Of a stretch of 64,000 bases of DNA, positions 34,442 to 43,931 are shown piece by piece. The stretch is taken from the NCBI RefSeq assembly GCF_027563345.1, contig NZ_JAMKBK010000007.1; one strand, given 5' to 3'. The position numbers were made by a program, and so were the translations under genes. Position 1 is the first letter of the stretch. Every line of letters begins with the position of its first letter. The notes beneath the pieces are model-generated. The model had not been told where the DNA came from. It worked only from the letters and a program-made list of their open reading frames with translations, and ran no database searches. This DNA is from Psychrobacillus psychrodurans (GTDB lineage: Bacteria > Bacillota > Bacilli > Bacillales_A > Planococcaceae).

Positions 34442-35800
34442 TTACGCTGGGGGTGCTGCTTGGTGTTGACTCCAGTCGATGTTAACGAATTTGTTAAACT
34501 CTTTAACAAACGCAAGTGTAACAGTTCCAGTTGGACCATTACGTTGTTTAGCAATAATAATCTCTATCATGTTCTGATTTTCTGTTTCTTTATCGTAATA
34601 ATCTTCACGGTACAGGAAAGATACAATATCTGCATCCTGCTCAATAGATCCAGATTCACGTAAATCAGACATCATCGGTCGCTTATCTTGACGTTGCTCA
34701 ACTCCACGGGATAACTGAGACAAGGCAATTACAGGGACCTGTAATTCACGAGCTAATCCTTTTAAGGACCTGGAAATTTCCGAAACCTCTTGTTGTCGGT
34801 TAGCTTGGCTGCCTCCACTACCTTGAATTAACTGTAAATAATCAATCAAAATCATCCCTAAACCAGACTCTTGTTTTAATCGACGACACTTAGCACGGAT
34901 TTCATTTACTCGAATACCCGGGGTATCATCAATATAAATACCTGCATTTGATAGACTTCCCATCGCCATTGTAAGCTTACGCCAATCCTCGGTTGTAAGT
35001 GCTCCTGTACGAAGTACCTGTGCATCTATATTCCCCTCTGCACAAAGCATACGCATAACTAACTGTTCCGCACCCATCTCTAAACTAAAAATTGCTACGT
35101 TTTCATCTGTTTTAGTCGCTACATTTTGCGCAACATTCAGAGCAAATGCTGTTTTCCCTACAGAAGGACGGGCAGCAACAATGATCAAATCATTTCTTTG
35201 GAAACCAGCTGTAATTCTGTCTAAATCTCTAAACCCTGTCGGTATACCGGTAACATCGCCCTTTCGTGTATGAAGTTTTTCTATATTATCGTATGTTTCC
35301 ACTAAAACGTCTTTAATATGCTCGAAATCACCAGCATTTTTTCGGCTTGCGACTTCCATCATTTTTCTTTCGGCTTCAGCTAATAATGCTTCTACTTCAT
35401 CTTCCCTAGTAAAGCCATCTTCTACTATGGTAGTAGCTACACGTATTAAACGACGTAAAATAGATTTTTCTTCTACAATTTTGGCGTAATATGCTATGTT
35501 GGCGGCGGTTGGAACTGCATTGGCAATTTCACTAATATATGAAATTCCCCCTACATCTTCTAGCTCTTTTTTTGCAGAAAGTTCTTCAGTTACGGTTACA
35601 ACATCTATTGCCTTACCTTTATCACTTAAATGAAGCATAGTCTGGAATATCTTCTGATGTGCTACACGATAAAAATCTTCAGCGAGCAAGATTTCTCCAG
35701 CGGTAATTAATGCTTGTGGTTCTAAAAATATTGCCCCAATGACAGATTGTTCGGCTTCTTGGTTATGCGGCGGTACACGGTCCAACATTGGATCGCTCAT
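34442..35800 (-). CDS. dnaB: Replicative DNA helicase (DnaB; DnaC in B. subtilis)
   Basis: 452 residues: N-terminal collar domain (PPHNQEAEQSVIGAIFL) and RecA-like core with Walker A ARPSVGKTAFALN (about residue 210), Walker B MILIDYLQLI and arginine-rich end. Hexameric helicase that unwinds DNA at the replication fork. Follows rplI in the same direction with a 12-base gap. Confidence 0.97.
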   Translation of the reverse strand: MSDPMLDRVPPHNQEAEQSVIGAIFLEPQALITAGEILLAEDFYRVAHQKIFQTMLHLSDKGKAIDVVTVTEELSAKKELEDVGGISYISEIANAVPTAANIAYYAKIVEEKSILRRLIRVATTIVEDGFTREDEVEALLAEAERKMMEVASRKNAGDFEHIKDVLVETYDNIEKLHTRKGDVTGIPTGFRDLDRITAGFQRNDLIIVAARPSVGKTAFALNVAQNVATKTDENVAIFSLEMGAEQLVMRMLCAEGNIDAQVLRTGALTTEDWRKLTMAMGSLSNAGIYIDDTPGIRVNEIRAKCRRLKQESGLGMILIDYLQLIQGSGGSQANRQQEVSEISRSLKGLARELQVPVIALSQLSRGVEQRQDKRPMMSDLRESGSIEQDADIVSFLYREDYYDKETENQNMIEIIIAKQRNGPTGTVTLAFVKEFNKFVNIDWSQHQAAPPA

Positions 35801-35812
35801 TGACCTCTCTCC

Positions 35813-36262
35813 TTACGATTCTTCTGCAACAAGAACTTTTAATGTCGCTATAACTTCATGATGAAGTTTCACAGGGACGTTCGTATATCCTAATGCTCGA
35901 ATTGCGTCATCTAATTCCATTTTGCGTTTATCTAATTTAATACCATGCGATTTCTCTAATTGAGAGGCAATTTGTTTCGTTGTAATTGAACCAAAAAGTC
36001 GACCGTCATTTCCAGACTTTGCTTTTAACTCTACTGTTAATTGCTCTAATGTTTCTTTTAATTTGTTTGCTTCTGCTAACTCTTGAGCCGCTTCTTTTTC
36101 AGATTTTTTCTTTTGCCCTTCAAGAGCACTTAATGCAGCTGCATTTACTTCTACTGCTAATTTGTTTTTTAGTAAAAAGTTATGAGCATAACCATCTGCT
36201 ACATTTTTGATCTCGCCCTTTTTTCCTTTACCTTTTACGTCTTTTAAGAATACTACTTTCAT
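35813..36262 (-). CDS. rplI: 50S ribosomal protein L9
   Basis: 149 residues with the N-terminal L9 domain MKVVFLKDVKGKGKKGEIKNV, a long helix and the C-terminal rRNA-binding domain. The start overlaps the gdpP stop by four bases, so the two are translationally coupled. Confidence 0.97.
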   Translation of the reverse strand: MKVVFLKDVKGKGKKGEIKNVADGYAHNFLLKNKLAVEVNAAALSALEGQKKKSEKEAAQELAEANKLKETLEQLTVELKAKSGNDGRLFGSITTKQIASQLEKSHGIKLDKRKMELDDAIRALGYTNVPVKLHHEVIATLKVLVAEES

Positions 36263-38235
36263 TCTTCATTTCCTCCTTCAATTGTATCTGTAATTGCATT
36301 TTTTAGTAGTGATATTGCTTCGTCTATCGAGGTATCTTCCAACTGACAGGCGGCATTAGTTAAATGCCCTCCACCATTTAGTTTTTCCATAATAATTTGA
36401 ACATTGATATCACCTAATGATCGGGCACTGATCCCTAACGTGGAATCACTTTTCCGCCCTATCACGAAAGAAGCTGCCACATTATTCATCGTCAACAAAA
36501 TATCCGCTGTTTGAGCAAGCAATACCTGACTATAAGAGACGTTTTCCATTCCGTTAGCAATAGCAATGCCATCTCTAAAAAACTCTACATTTTGGACTAT
36601 TTTAGAGCGTTCAATATAAGTATCAATGTCTTCCTTCAACATTCGTTGAACGAGAATTGTATCTGCACCATGCGTACGTAAATAGGATGCCGCTTCAAAT
36701 GTTCTTGCTCCTGTACGTAGGGTAAAGCTTTTCGTATCTACAATAATACCAGCAAGCATAGATGTTGCTTCTAACATGGATAACTTTTCATTTTTCGGTT
36801 GATACTCAATTAGTTCAGTTACTAATTCTGATGTAGAGGATGCGTATGGTTCCATATAAACAAGCATCGTATTTGAAATAAATTCTTCTCCACGTCGATG
36901 ATGATCGATCACAACAATCTTCTCTGCCTTTTGAAGAAGCTTTTCATCAATAACTAAGCTCGGTTTGTGTGTATCTACTACCACCAATAAAGTTTTATCT
37001 GTAATTTTGCTTATTGCTTCTTCTGGGCTTATAAAACGATTATACAACTCCGGTTGTTCCTTAATCTCATCCATTAAACGAATCACGCTATTGTCTAACT
37101 CATTAGTGTCCAAGACAACGTAGCCTTCTACTTTGTTCATCCCAGCCATTTTTCTTACCCCAACAGCTGAACCAATTGCATCCATATCAGGCATTCTATG
37201 CCCCATTACAAACACTTGGTCACTATCCTGTATTAAATCTCGCAGAGCATGTGAGATAACTCTAGCTCTTACACGAGTCCGTTTTTCTACTGGGTTTGTT
37301 TTACCACCATAGAACTTCACTTTTCCACTTGTATGCTTGATGGCAACTTGGTCTCCACCGCGTCCTAATACTAAATCTAAGCTAGACTGAGCTAGTTCAC
37401 CAAGTTCAACTAAGGAAGTGGATCCTGCGCCAACACCTACGCTTAAAGTGAGGGAAAAGCCAAATTTAGAAGTTGTTTCTCTTATATCATCCAATATGGA
37501 GAATTTACTTTTTTCTAATTCTACTAAAATGGATTCATTAAAAACAGCTAAAAAACGATCCGAAGAAATCCGTTTTACATAAATACCGTATTTAGCTCCC
37601 CAATCGTTTACACAAGAAGTAACGATGCTATTGAGTCTTCCTCGTGTTTGATCGTCCATACCCTGTGATATTTCATCGTAATTATCTATAAACAACACAC
37701 CAATAACTGTTCGATCTCCATAATATAACGATTCCATTTCTACTTGTTCCGTTATATCAAAGAAATACAGAAGTTTTTCTTCGGCTTTGTAAAATACTTT
37801 ATAATTTTTATCATCTAAAGAGATGATCATTTCTTTTGATTCTTCTTGTTTCTTAAGTTGTTGAAAATCCTTTGATATAGAAAGAAGCTCCTCACCAATA
37901 ATCGTATCGAATGGAAGCTGCTGCGTCATGTATGGATTTGCCCATTCAATGATGTAGTGTTCATTTATGAGTAGTATCCCAATTGGCATTTCTAATAAGG
38001 CTTCTTCCCCTACCTTTTTCATCCGATAGGAAAGAGTTTCAATATGTTTTTCTGTCTCCTCATATACACGCTGTTCAATAATCCACGCATAGATAAATAC
38101 ACCAATTACCATTAGAGCGAATAACAATCCAATCAATGTGTTGGTAGACAGTAATAAATAAGTCGCAACCCCACTAAGTAGTAAGAACAGTATGAGTGGA
38201 TATCGAATTGGCCGTTTCCTAAAAAAAGATGCCAC
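36259..38235 (-). CDS. gdpP: Cyclic-di-AMP phosphodiesterase GdpP (YybT)
   Basis: 658 residues: two N-terminal membrane segments (about 13-50), a PAS domain (about 85-150), a degenerate GGDEF domain (about 170-300) and a DHH/DHHA1 phosphodiesterase with HRMPDMDAIGS, DTHKP and DHHRRG. It hydrolyses c-di-AMP to pApA and so affects potassium balance, wall stress and beta-lactam tolerance. Confidence 0.96.
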   Translation of the reverse strand: MASFFRKRPIRYPLILFLLLSGVATYLLLSTNTLIGLLFALMVIGVFIYAWIIEQRVYEETEKHIETLSYRMKKVGEEALLEMPIGILLINEHYIIEWANPYMTQQLPFDTIIGEELLSISKDFQQLKKQEESKEMIISLDDKNYKVFYKAEEKLLYFFDITEQVEMESLYYGDRTVIGVLFIDNYDEISQGMDDQTRGRLNSIVTSCVNDWGAKYGIYVKRISSDRFLAVFNESILVELEKSKFSILDDIRETTSKFGFSLTLSVGVGAGSTSLVELGELAQSSLDLVLGRGGDQVAIKHTSGKVKFYGGKTNPVEKRTRVRARVISHALRDLIQDSDQVFVMGHRMPDMDAIGSAVGVRKMAGMNKVEGYVVLDTNELDNSVIRLMDEIKEQPELYNRFISPEEAISKITDKTLLVVVDTHKPSLVIDEKLLQKAEKIVVIDHHRRGEEFISNTMLVYMEPYASSTSELVTELIEYQPKNEKLSMLEATSMLAGIIVDTKSFTLRTGARTFEAASYLRTHGADTILVQRMLKEDIDTYIERSKIVQNVEFFRDGIAIANGMENVSYSQVLLAQTADILLTMNNVAASFVIGRKSDSTLGISARSLGDINVQIIMEKLNGGGHLTNAACQLEDTSIDEAISLLKNAITDTIEGGNEE

Positions 38236-38247
38236 CAGATCAGCTCC

Positions 38248-39189
38248 TTACTTTTTGTATCTGTCTTTTATAAATCCTCTTATATTAAATCCTAAGTCTA
38301 ATACCCCTACTATAATAGTAAACATGTACAGCGGAACTGCAAAACATGTTGCAAGTATCATTAACCATTTGGACAATCCTTTTACATAAAAATAGTAGTG
38401 TATGAAAGAAACCCCTTGTAAGAACAAGAGTGCTCGTAATATTAAAGCCGCATTAACAAATACTAAATATCCAAACGTACCTACTTCAAATGTAACAATC
38501 AACGAGAAAATGGATACGATTAAATAATACCACAACACCGCTTTTGGTAATCTAAAATCCATGAATTTAGAAAACTTAGGCACATCTAATTTCAACCTTT
38601 TTAATAGTGATAGGTTAATGATTAAATATAGCCAAGCACTGATGAACACCGCTCCAATAAAATAACTAGGCATAATAGATTTAATAAGTATTATGCTTTG
38701 TTTAACTAACTCATCATACCCTTTAGGCACTTGACCAACGGAAGACATAATATTTCCCAGTTGTTCGTAGTATACTTCAATGGACGTAATAAATTGCTCC
38801 AAAACATTCAAATTAAAAAATAAAATGGATAATATGTATTGTACTGCAGTCATTAAAAGTAAAAATAGCCCAGAAGCCATAAGCATATATAGCTTAGACT
38901 TTTTAGTTCGGATTGAATCTCCTATAATAAAACCTAACGGACCAACTAACAATCCAAAGATAAACCCAAAAACCCCGCCAATAATAAAAGAAAGTATAAC
39001 CGCGATAACAGTAACAAATGCAGTTTGTTTTCTTTCAAACTTTGCACAATACCAAGCTAGTGGTAACGGCACAATAAATGAAGTGAAAAACCCTAGTACT
39101 GGAACATAAACAGACATTGCCAACAAAATAGCAAATAGTGCAATCATCATAGAACCATACGTTAAATAATTTGTTTGATTTCTTTGCAT
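38248..39189 (-). CDS. yybS: YybS-family integral membrane protein (DUF2232)
   Basis: 313 residues with about eight hydrophobic segments; no catalytic motif. The position before gdpP-rplI-dnaB equals that of yybS in B. subtilis. An energy-coupling-factor-like S-component fold has been suggested for the family, but the function is not established. Confidence 0.85.
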   Translation of the reverse strand: MQRNQTNYLTYGSMMIALFAILLAMSVYVPVLGFFTSFIVPLPLAWYCAKFERKQTAFVTVIAVILSFIIGGVFGFIFGLLVGPLGFIIGDSIRTKKSKLYMLMASGLFLLLMTAVQYILSILFFNLNVLEQFITSIEVYYEQLGNIMSSVGQVPKGYDELVKQSIILIKSIMPSYFIGAVFISAWLYLIINLSLLKRLKLDVPKFSKFMDFRLPKAVLWYYLIVSIFSLIVTFEVGTFGYLVFVNAALILRALLFLQGVSFIHYYFYVKGLSKWLMILATCFAVPLYMFTIIVGVLDLGFNIRGFIKDRYKK

Positions 39190-39380
39190 TTAGGAACCTT
39201 CCTTTAATGTAATCATCTATTTATTGTAACAGATTGTTTACAACAACTAAAATTCGACATACTGTAGAGAAAAATTGAAATGTCTATGTAAGCCTTGAAA
39301 AGCATTAGAAGAATTACAATAAAGGCTTCTTTCGTAGAGGAAAGTCATTCTTAAACAATTTGAATAAATAGTTACAAAAA

Positions 39381-39402
39381 AAAGACCGGTTTCCCGGTCT
39401 TT
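39381..39402 (-). terminator. Terminator of rpsF-ssb-rpsR
   Basis: AAAGACCGG and CCGGTCTTT form a perfect 9-base stem with a 4-base loop, and the minus strand continues with T. Confidence 0.92.
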
Positions 39403-39413
39403 CTAATTTATAC

Positions 39414-39650
39414 TTATCTCTCTTCAGAAGAGAATGGAAGTAAAGCCATGATACGAGATACTTTAATAGCTCGTGTTAACTTACGTTGGTACTTCGCACT
39501 AGTTCCTGTCACACGACGTGGAAGAATTTTCCCACGTTCTGACACGAATTTTTTCAACAAATCTACATCTTTATAATCGATGTGCATGATATTGTTTGAT
39601 GTGAAGTAACAAACTTTACGGCGTCTTTTGCCTCCGCGACGTGGTGCCAT
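39414..39650 (-). CDS. rpsR: 30S ribosomal protein S18
   Basis: 78 residues, typical length; conserved VDLLKKFVSERGKILPRRVTG core followed by RKLTRAIKVSRIMALLPF. Binds 16S rRNA together with S6. Last gene of the rpsF-ssb-rpsR operon. Confidence 0.97.
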   Translation of the reverse strand: MAPRRGGKRRRKVCYFTSNNIMHIDYKDVDLLKKFVSERGKILPRRVTGTSAKYQRKLTRAIKVSRIMALLPFSSEER

Positions 39651-39699
39651 ATTTGGTTGCCTCCTTTTCGATTAAAGTAAACATGCTAAGTGATGCTTT

Positions 39700-40203
39700 T
39701 TAGAATGGTAAATCGTCATCCGATACTTCGATTGGCCCACTACTATTAGAAAAAGGATCCTCATCTACACGTGTATAGTTTTGCTGATTCATTGGTTGGT
39801 TTTGCTGATATGAAGGTGTTGAAAATTGCTGCTGTCCGTTACCGCCAGGTGATTGTCCACCTTGGTTACGTTCTCCAGAGCTATTACGTGGTTCTAAGAA
39901 CTGAACGCTGTCTGCAACAACGTCTGTCGTATAAACACGTTTTCCATCTTGTCCTTCATAACTACCCGTTTGAATGCGACCTTCGACTCCAGCTAAACTT
40001 CCTTTTTTTAGGAAGTTCGCTGTGTTTTCAGCTTGCTTTCTCCAAACGACACAGTTGATAAAATCAGCTTCTCTTTCACCCGATTGGTTGGAGAATGTAC
40101 GATTTACAGCTAGTGTAAATCTTGCCATTGCAACACCACTTGGTGTGTAGCGAAGTTCCGGATCTTTTGTTAGTCTTCCAACTAAAACGACACGGTTAAT
40201 CAT
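39700..40203 (-). CDS. ssb: Single-stranded DNA-binding protein
   Basis: 167 residues: OB fold (MINRVVLVGRLTKDPELRYT ... WRKQAENTANFLKKG) up to about residue 105, then a Gln/Asn/Gly-rich flexible linker and the conserved acidic tip DDDLPF that recruits repair and replication proteins. Between rpsF and rpsR, as in all Bacillales. Confidence 0.97.
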   Translation of the reverse strand: MINRVVLVGRLTKDPELRYTPSGVAMARFTLAVNRTFSNQSGEREADFINCVVWRKQAENTANFLKKGSLAGVEGRIQTGSYEGQDGKRVYTTDVVADSVQFLEPRNSSGERNQGGQSPGGNGQQQFSTPSYQQNQPMNQQNYTRVDEDPFSNSSGPIEVSDDDLPF

Positions 40204-40242
40204 CAGTAAACAACCTCCCTCGATCAGCTTTTTTAGTCAATT

Positions 40243-40551
40243 TTATTTTTTTGCTTTAACTTTAATATCGTCGATACGAACAGCAATGTGACGGATAATG
40301 TCTTCATTGATGTTAGCTAAACGTGTATACTCATCGATTGCTTTTGAATCAGCATTTACTTTAACGATTTGGTAGAAACCTTCACGCAAGTCATTGATTT
40401 CATAAGCTAAGCGGCGTTTACCCCACTCTTTTGCTTCGATGATTTCTGCACCATTTGAAGTTAAGATTTCTTGGAAACGCTCTACTAAAGCTTTCTTTGC
40501 ATCTTCTTCAATTGCTGGTTGAATAATGTACATTAATTCGTACTTTCTCAT
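40243..40551 (-). CDS. rpsF: 30S ribosomal protein S6
   Basis: 102 residues with the S6 fold starting MRKYELMYIIQPAIEE and the conserved WGKRRLAYEINDLREGFY. Forms a heterodimer with S18 in the platform of the small subunit. First gene of its operon, behind a structured leader and strong promoter. Confidence 0.96.
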   Translation of the reverse strand: MRKYELMYIIQPAIEEDAKKALVERFQEILTSNGAEIIEAKEWGKRRLAYEINDLREGFYQIVKVNADSKAIDEYTRLANINEDIIRHIAVRIDDIKVKAKK

Positions 40552-40559
40552 CTATTTAC

Positions 40560-40604
40560 ACCTCCCTATGGTCTTTGGCCGACTATGAAAAGCCGACAAG
40601 GAGC
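40560..40604 (-). promoter_or_regulatory. Candidate S6:S18-binding leader RNA upstream of rpsF
   Basis: The leader can fold with CTCCT pairing to GGGAG, which hides the ribosome site, and an inner stem GTC-GGC against GCC-AAA-GAC with a three-A bulge. A feedback leader bound by S6:S18 is known upstream of rpsF in many bacteria; the match here is by location and fold only. Confidence 0.45.
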
Positions 40605-40631
40605 AAGTAATTCTATTACTCACATCAATGA

Positions 40632-40660
40632 ATTGTAACATAGTTTCTCAAACGTATCAA
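40632..40660 (-). promoter_or_regulatory. Sigma-A promoter of rpsF operon
   Basis: TTGATA and TACAAT separated by 17 bases, about 80 bases upstream of the rpsF start. Confidence 0.8.
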
Positions 40661-40717
40661 GGAAGATTGTCATTATTTTACTCATTCATGTATATTTATT
40701 TTAAATAGGAGGATTAT

Positions 40718-41266
40718 ATGGAAAATAATGAAGAAACGTTAGTTGTAATCGATATTGATCTAAAAAAGGTAGCATGGAAAAGTATTGGATTAACTGTAGG
40801 TCTATCTATAATAGGAATACTTCTATTTCCTTGGTTATCTAATGTTACAGAAATAACTTTCTCATTTTGGGACTTCCTTTGGTTTTTTATCGGTTATATA
40901 GTATTAATCGTTTTACACGAATGCTTTCACCTTGTTGGGTTTTGGGTCTTTGGTAGAGCTCCTTGGAGTAGTATGGATTATGGGGTTAATATTCAAATGG
41001 GTGTAGCCTATGCAACTACTACTATTCCCTTACAAAACGGTGCCATGAAAAAAGCATTATTACTTCCTTTCTGGATTACCGGTGTTTTACCAATGATTAT
41101 GGGCTTTTGGTTGGGTTCTCTTATGCTGGTTCTATTAGGTGCTTGGCTAATTGCTGGTGCTGCGGGGGACTTTGCTATGTATAAAGAACTCAAAAAATAT
41201 CCAAACGACTTATTGATCAAAGATGATCCAGTGAAGCCTAGGTTATATGTATTGAAAAAAAATTAA
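40718..41266 (+). CDS. DUF3267-type membrane zincin-like protein
   Basis: 182 residues with about four membrane segments. HECFHLVGF (about residue 67) is an HExxH zinc-peptidase motif inside or beside a membrane helix, followed by a GVAYATTTIPLQNG stretch as in DUF3267 proteins. It could be an intramembrane protease; no substrate is known. It is the only plus-strand gene between walK and yyaC, and is preceded by AGGAGG. Confidence 0.75.
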   Translation: MENNEETLVVIDIDLKKVAWKSIGLTVGLSIIGILLFPWLSNVTEITFSFWDFLWFFIGYIVLIVLHECFHLVGFWVFGRAPWSSMDYGVNIQMGVAYATTTIPLQNGAMKKALLLPFWITGVLPMIMGFWLGSLMLVLLGAWLIAGAAGDFAMYKELKKYPNDLLIKDDPVKPRLYVLKKN

Positions 41267-41532
41267 CTTTATTCAATTAAGAAAAACCGGCCAAAAAGAC
41301 GCCCGGTCCTCTAAAAACAGAGACGTAGATATGCCTTTGACTGTTACGAAGGATGGAAGCATTCCGTGGGCACAGCTTCAGCCGTTCCAATCAACCATGT
41401 ACATAAATAGATAATTGGAAGCTGGATCATCTAAATAAACGAGAATTATATAACTGAAATTATACGATATTCATTCTTTAAAGTCTTATGAACCAAATGT
41501 TCACGGTACTTCTTATAAACTTTCTTATCTTT
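41267..41532. other. Gene-free interval after the DUF3267 gene
   Basis: ACCGG and CCGGT near 41286-41307 may form a weak terminator. A 25-codon open frame at 41331 reads like protein (MPLTVTKDGSIPWAQLQPFQ) but has no ribosome site and no family I know; it may be a remnant. Confidence 0.4.
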
Positions 41533-41570
41533 CAAAAAAAGGATCAGTGATTTCTCACTAATCCTTTTTT
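41533..41570 (-). terminator. Terminator of ychF
   Basis: AAAAAGGATTAGTGA and TCACTGATCCTTTTT pair with one mismatch around a short loop. T tracts on both strands. Confidence 0.9.
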
Positions 41571-41606
41571 ACATATTCAGAACATATATTGTAAATACTT
41601 TTATTT

Positions 41607-42707
41607 TTATACGTTAAAGCGGAACAACATTACGTCTCCGTCTTGTACAATATATTCCTTACCTTCTAAACGAACCTTTCCAGCTTCTTTTGCAGCAGCC
41701 ATTGATCCAGTTTCAACTAAATCATCATAAGCTACTGTTTCCGCACGGATAAATCCTTTTTCAAAGTCAGAGTGAATAACCCCTGCACATTGAGGTGCTT
41801 TCATCCCTTTAAGGAATGTCCAAGCTCGAACTTCTTGTACACCAGCTGTGAAATAAGTTGCCAAACCTATTAATGAGTAAGAAGCTTTGATTAACTGATC
41901 TAAGCCTGATTCTTTTATTCCTAATTCTTCTAGGAACATTGTTTTCTCCTCATCTTCTAGTGCTGCCATCTCTTCTTCAATTTTTGCACATATTAGTATT
42001 ACCTGTGCGCCTTCTTCGGCAGCAAATGCACGCACTTTTTGTACGTATTCATTTTCACCCTCTGCCATAATATCATCTTCAGAAACGTTTGCAACGTAGA
42101 GCATTGGTTTTGTTGTCAGCAAATGAAAACCTTTTACTACGCGTTGCTCTTCTTCTGTAAATTCAACTGAACGACCAGATTTTCCTGCTTCAAAAGCCTC
42201 TTTTAAGCGAGTAAGAACTGGTTCTTCTGCTAGCGCCTCTTTGTCTCTTTGTTTTACCATTTTAGTTACGCGAGCTAAGCGTTTATCAACGCTTTCTAAA
42301 TCTGCTAATATCAACTCTAGGTTAATCACTTCAATATCAGAGATTGGATCCACTTTTCCAGATACATGTGTAATATTTTCATCTTCGAAACAACGTACAA
42401 CCTGGCAGATTGCATCTACTTCACGGATATGTGCAAGGAACTTGTTCCCAAGTCCTTCCCCTTTACTTGCACCTTCTACAATTCCTGCTATATCTGTAAA
42501 TTCAAATGCAGTAGGAACTGTTTTCTTTGGCACTACTAATTCTGTTAATTTATCTAAACGTGCATCGGGTACTTCAACTACCCCTACGTTGGGATCGATA
42601 GTAGCAAATGGATAGTTTGCTGCAAGTGCTCCAGCCTTTGTTATTGCATTAAACAATGTAGACTTTCCTACGTTTGGTAATCCTACTATTCCAGCAGTTA
42701 ACGCCAT
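41607..42707 (-). CDS. ychF: Redox-regulated ATPase YchF (YyaF)
   Basis: 366 residues from the chosen ATG, equal to B. subtilis YyaF; a GTG three codons earlier is too close to the ribosome site. G1 motif GLPNVGKST, the NYPFATIDPN switch and a TGS domain at the C-terminus (GKVRLEGKEYIVQDGDVMLFRFNV). An Obg-family protein that prefers ATP and is linked to ribosomes and stress responses. Confidence 0.95.
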   Translation of the reverse strand: MALTAGIVGLPNVGKSTLFNAITKAGALAANYPFATIDPNVGVVEVPDARLDKLTELVVPKKTVPTAFEFTDIAGIVEGASKGEGLGNKFLAHIREVDAICQVVRCFEDENITHVSGKVDPISDIEVINLELILADLESVDKRLARVTKMVKQRDKEALAEEPVLTRLKEAFEAGKSGRSVEFTEEEQRVVKGFHLLTTKPMLYVANVSEDDIMAEGENEYVQKVRAFAAEEGAQVILICAKIEEEMAALEDEEKTMFLEELGIKESGLDQLIKASYSLIGLATYFTAGVQEVRAWTFLKGMKAPQCAGVIHSDFEKGFIRAETVAYDDLVETGSMAAAKEAGKVRLEGKEYIVQDGDVMLFRFNV

Positions 42708-42793
42708 ATATGTCACAACCCTTCATTATTTTAAACCATAAACTTTATATACAACTTGTTCATTATATTGATTTTAGCGATAAAAGTCTATCA

Positions 42794-42994
42794 TTACTCA
42801 GCATCAGCTTGCACAATCAGCCTTTTCATCTTCTTTTCAAACTCTTTTCTTGGTATCATTACACTATGTTGACAGCCTTCGCATTTTATACGAATATCAG
42901 CACCCATTCGTATGATTTTCCAAGCATTCGTACCACATGGATGTTGTTTCTTCATTTCTACTATATCGTTTAGTTGAAATTGTTTCTTTTCCAC
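42794..42994 (-). CDS. DUF951 small protein (YyzM-like)
   Basis: 66 residues with the DUF951 pattern: DIVEMKKQHPCGTNAWKIIRMGADIRIKC-type core (HPCG-x2-W and CEGCQH) and RKEFEKKMKRL end. Cys residues could bind metal. Lies between ychF and the channel gene as in other Bacillales. Function unknown. Confidence 0.85.
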   Translation of the reverse strand: MEKKQFQLNDIVEMKKQHPCGTNAWKIIRMGADIRIKCEGCQHSVMIPRKEFEKKMKRLIVQADAE

Positions 42995-43036
42995 TTTATC
43001 ACCTACTTATTTTTCTTTAATAAACAATCACTGGAA

Positions 43037-43855
43037 TTATGAGATTTTAATACCTTTTTGTTCAAGAAACTCTACTAAATCTCTTCTAATTTTTCTTGAA
43101 ACACTGTTCTGTTTTGTAGGTACAGTCTCAGCGGTAAAGCGTACTACTATTTCGGAGGCATTAAAACTCTGTATACCAAGGTAACTAGGTTTTTTAACAA
43201 GTTCCTCGTATTTGTTTGGTAATTCTTTCAGAAACTCCTCAATGTTTTTTTCCATTGATAGAATATCATTTTCAGGTGTAACGCTAATATCTATTAACGC
43301 CAAGGAGTTATAAATTGAATAGTTTATAACGACCAATATGCTGCCATTTGGAATTATGTGAAGTTCCCCTGTATAACTTTTCAATTTTGTTGTACGTAAA
43401 CCTATTTCCTGTACAATTCCATTAGCTGTCCCTATCTGTACTTGATCTCCCACCGCAAATTGATCTTCAAATATTATAAAAAATCCTGTAATGACATCTT
43501 TCACTAAACTTTGAGCACCAAAACCAACTGCTAGACCAACAATACCTGCACCAGCAAGCAATCCAGCTACTTTTATACCAAAAGTAGTCAAAATAGCTAT
43601 AATAGCACTAAAATACACAACATAAGTTAAAACATTTTGAAGAAGCTTCATCAATGTATTTTGCCTACGTTCTGAATAGCCTAAGGGGCTCCTCTGCCTA
43701 ACTAAAAAAAACTTTTGGATTATGCGTTTCCCAACTCTTACCGCAACAGCAGATACTAATAAGATGAGCACTATTTCAATAAAAATTAACCCAAGTTGCC
43801 CCCAAGTCTCTTCTTTAAGTAAATAATCCTTCAAACTTTGAATTTTTGCTTCCAT
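43037..43855 (-). CDS. MscS-family mechanosensitive ion channel
   Basis: 272 residues: about three membrane segments, then the pore helix with Gly/Ala rhythm (AGLLAGAGIVGLAVGFGAQSLVKDVITGFFI, about 95-125) and the cytoplasmic beta domain. Opens on membrane tension to release solutes at osmotic down-shock. Shorter than E. coli MscS by about 15 residues, normal for the YkuT-like type. Confidence 0.9.
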   Translation of the reverse strand: MEAKIQSLKDYLLKEETWGQLGLIFIEIVLILLVSAVAVRVGKRIIQKFFLVRQRSPLGYSERRQNTLMKLLQNVLTYVVYFSAIIAILTTFGIKVAGLLAGAGIVGLAVGFGAQSLVKDVITGFFIIFEDQFAVGDQVQIGTANGIVQEIGLRTTKLKSYTGELHIIPNGSILVVINYSIYNSLALIDISVTPENDILSMEKNIEEFLKELPNKYEELVKKPSYLGIQSFNASEIVVRFTAETVPTKQNSVSRKIRRDLVEFLEQKGIKIS

Positions 43856-43931
43856 ACTAGTTATTTCACCTCATTTGAATAAATAATTTCCTAGATGCAT
43901 ATACTAGCTTAAAAAGAAAGTGAGTAATTAT

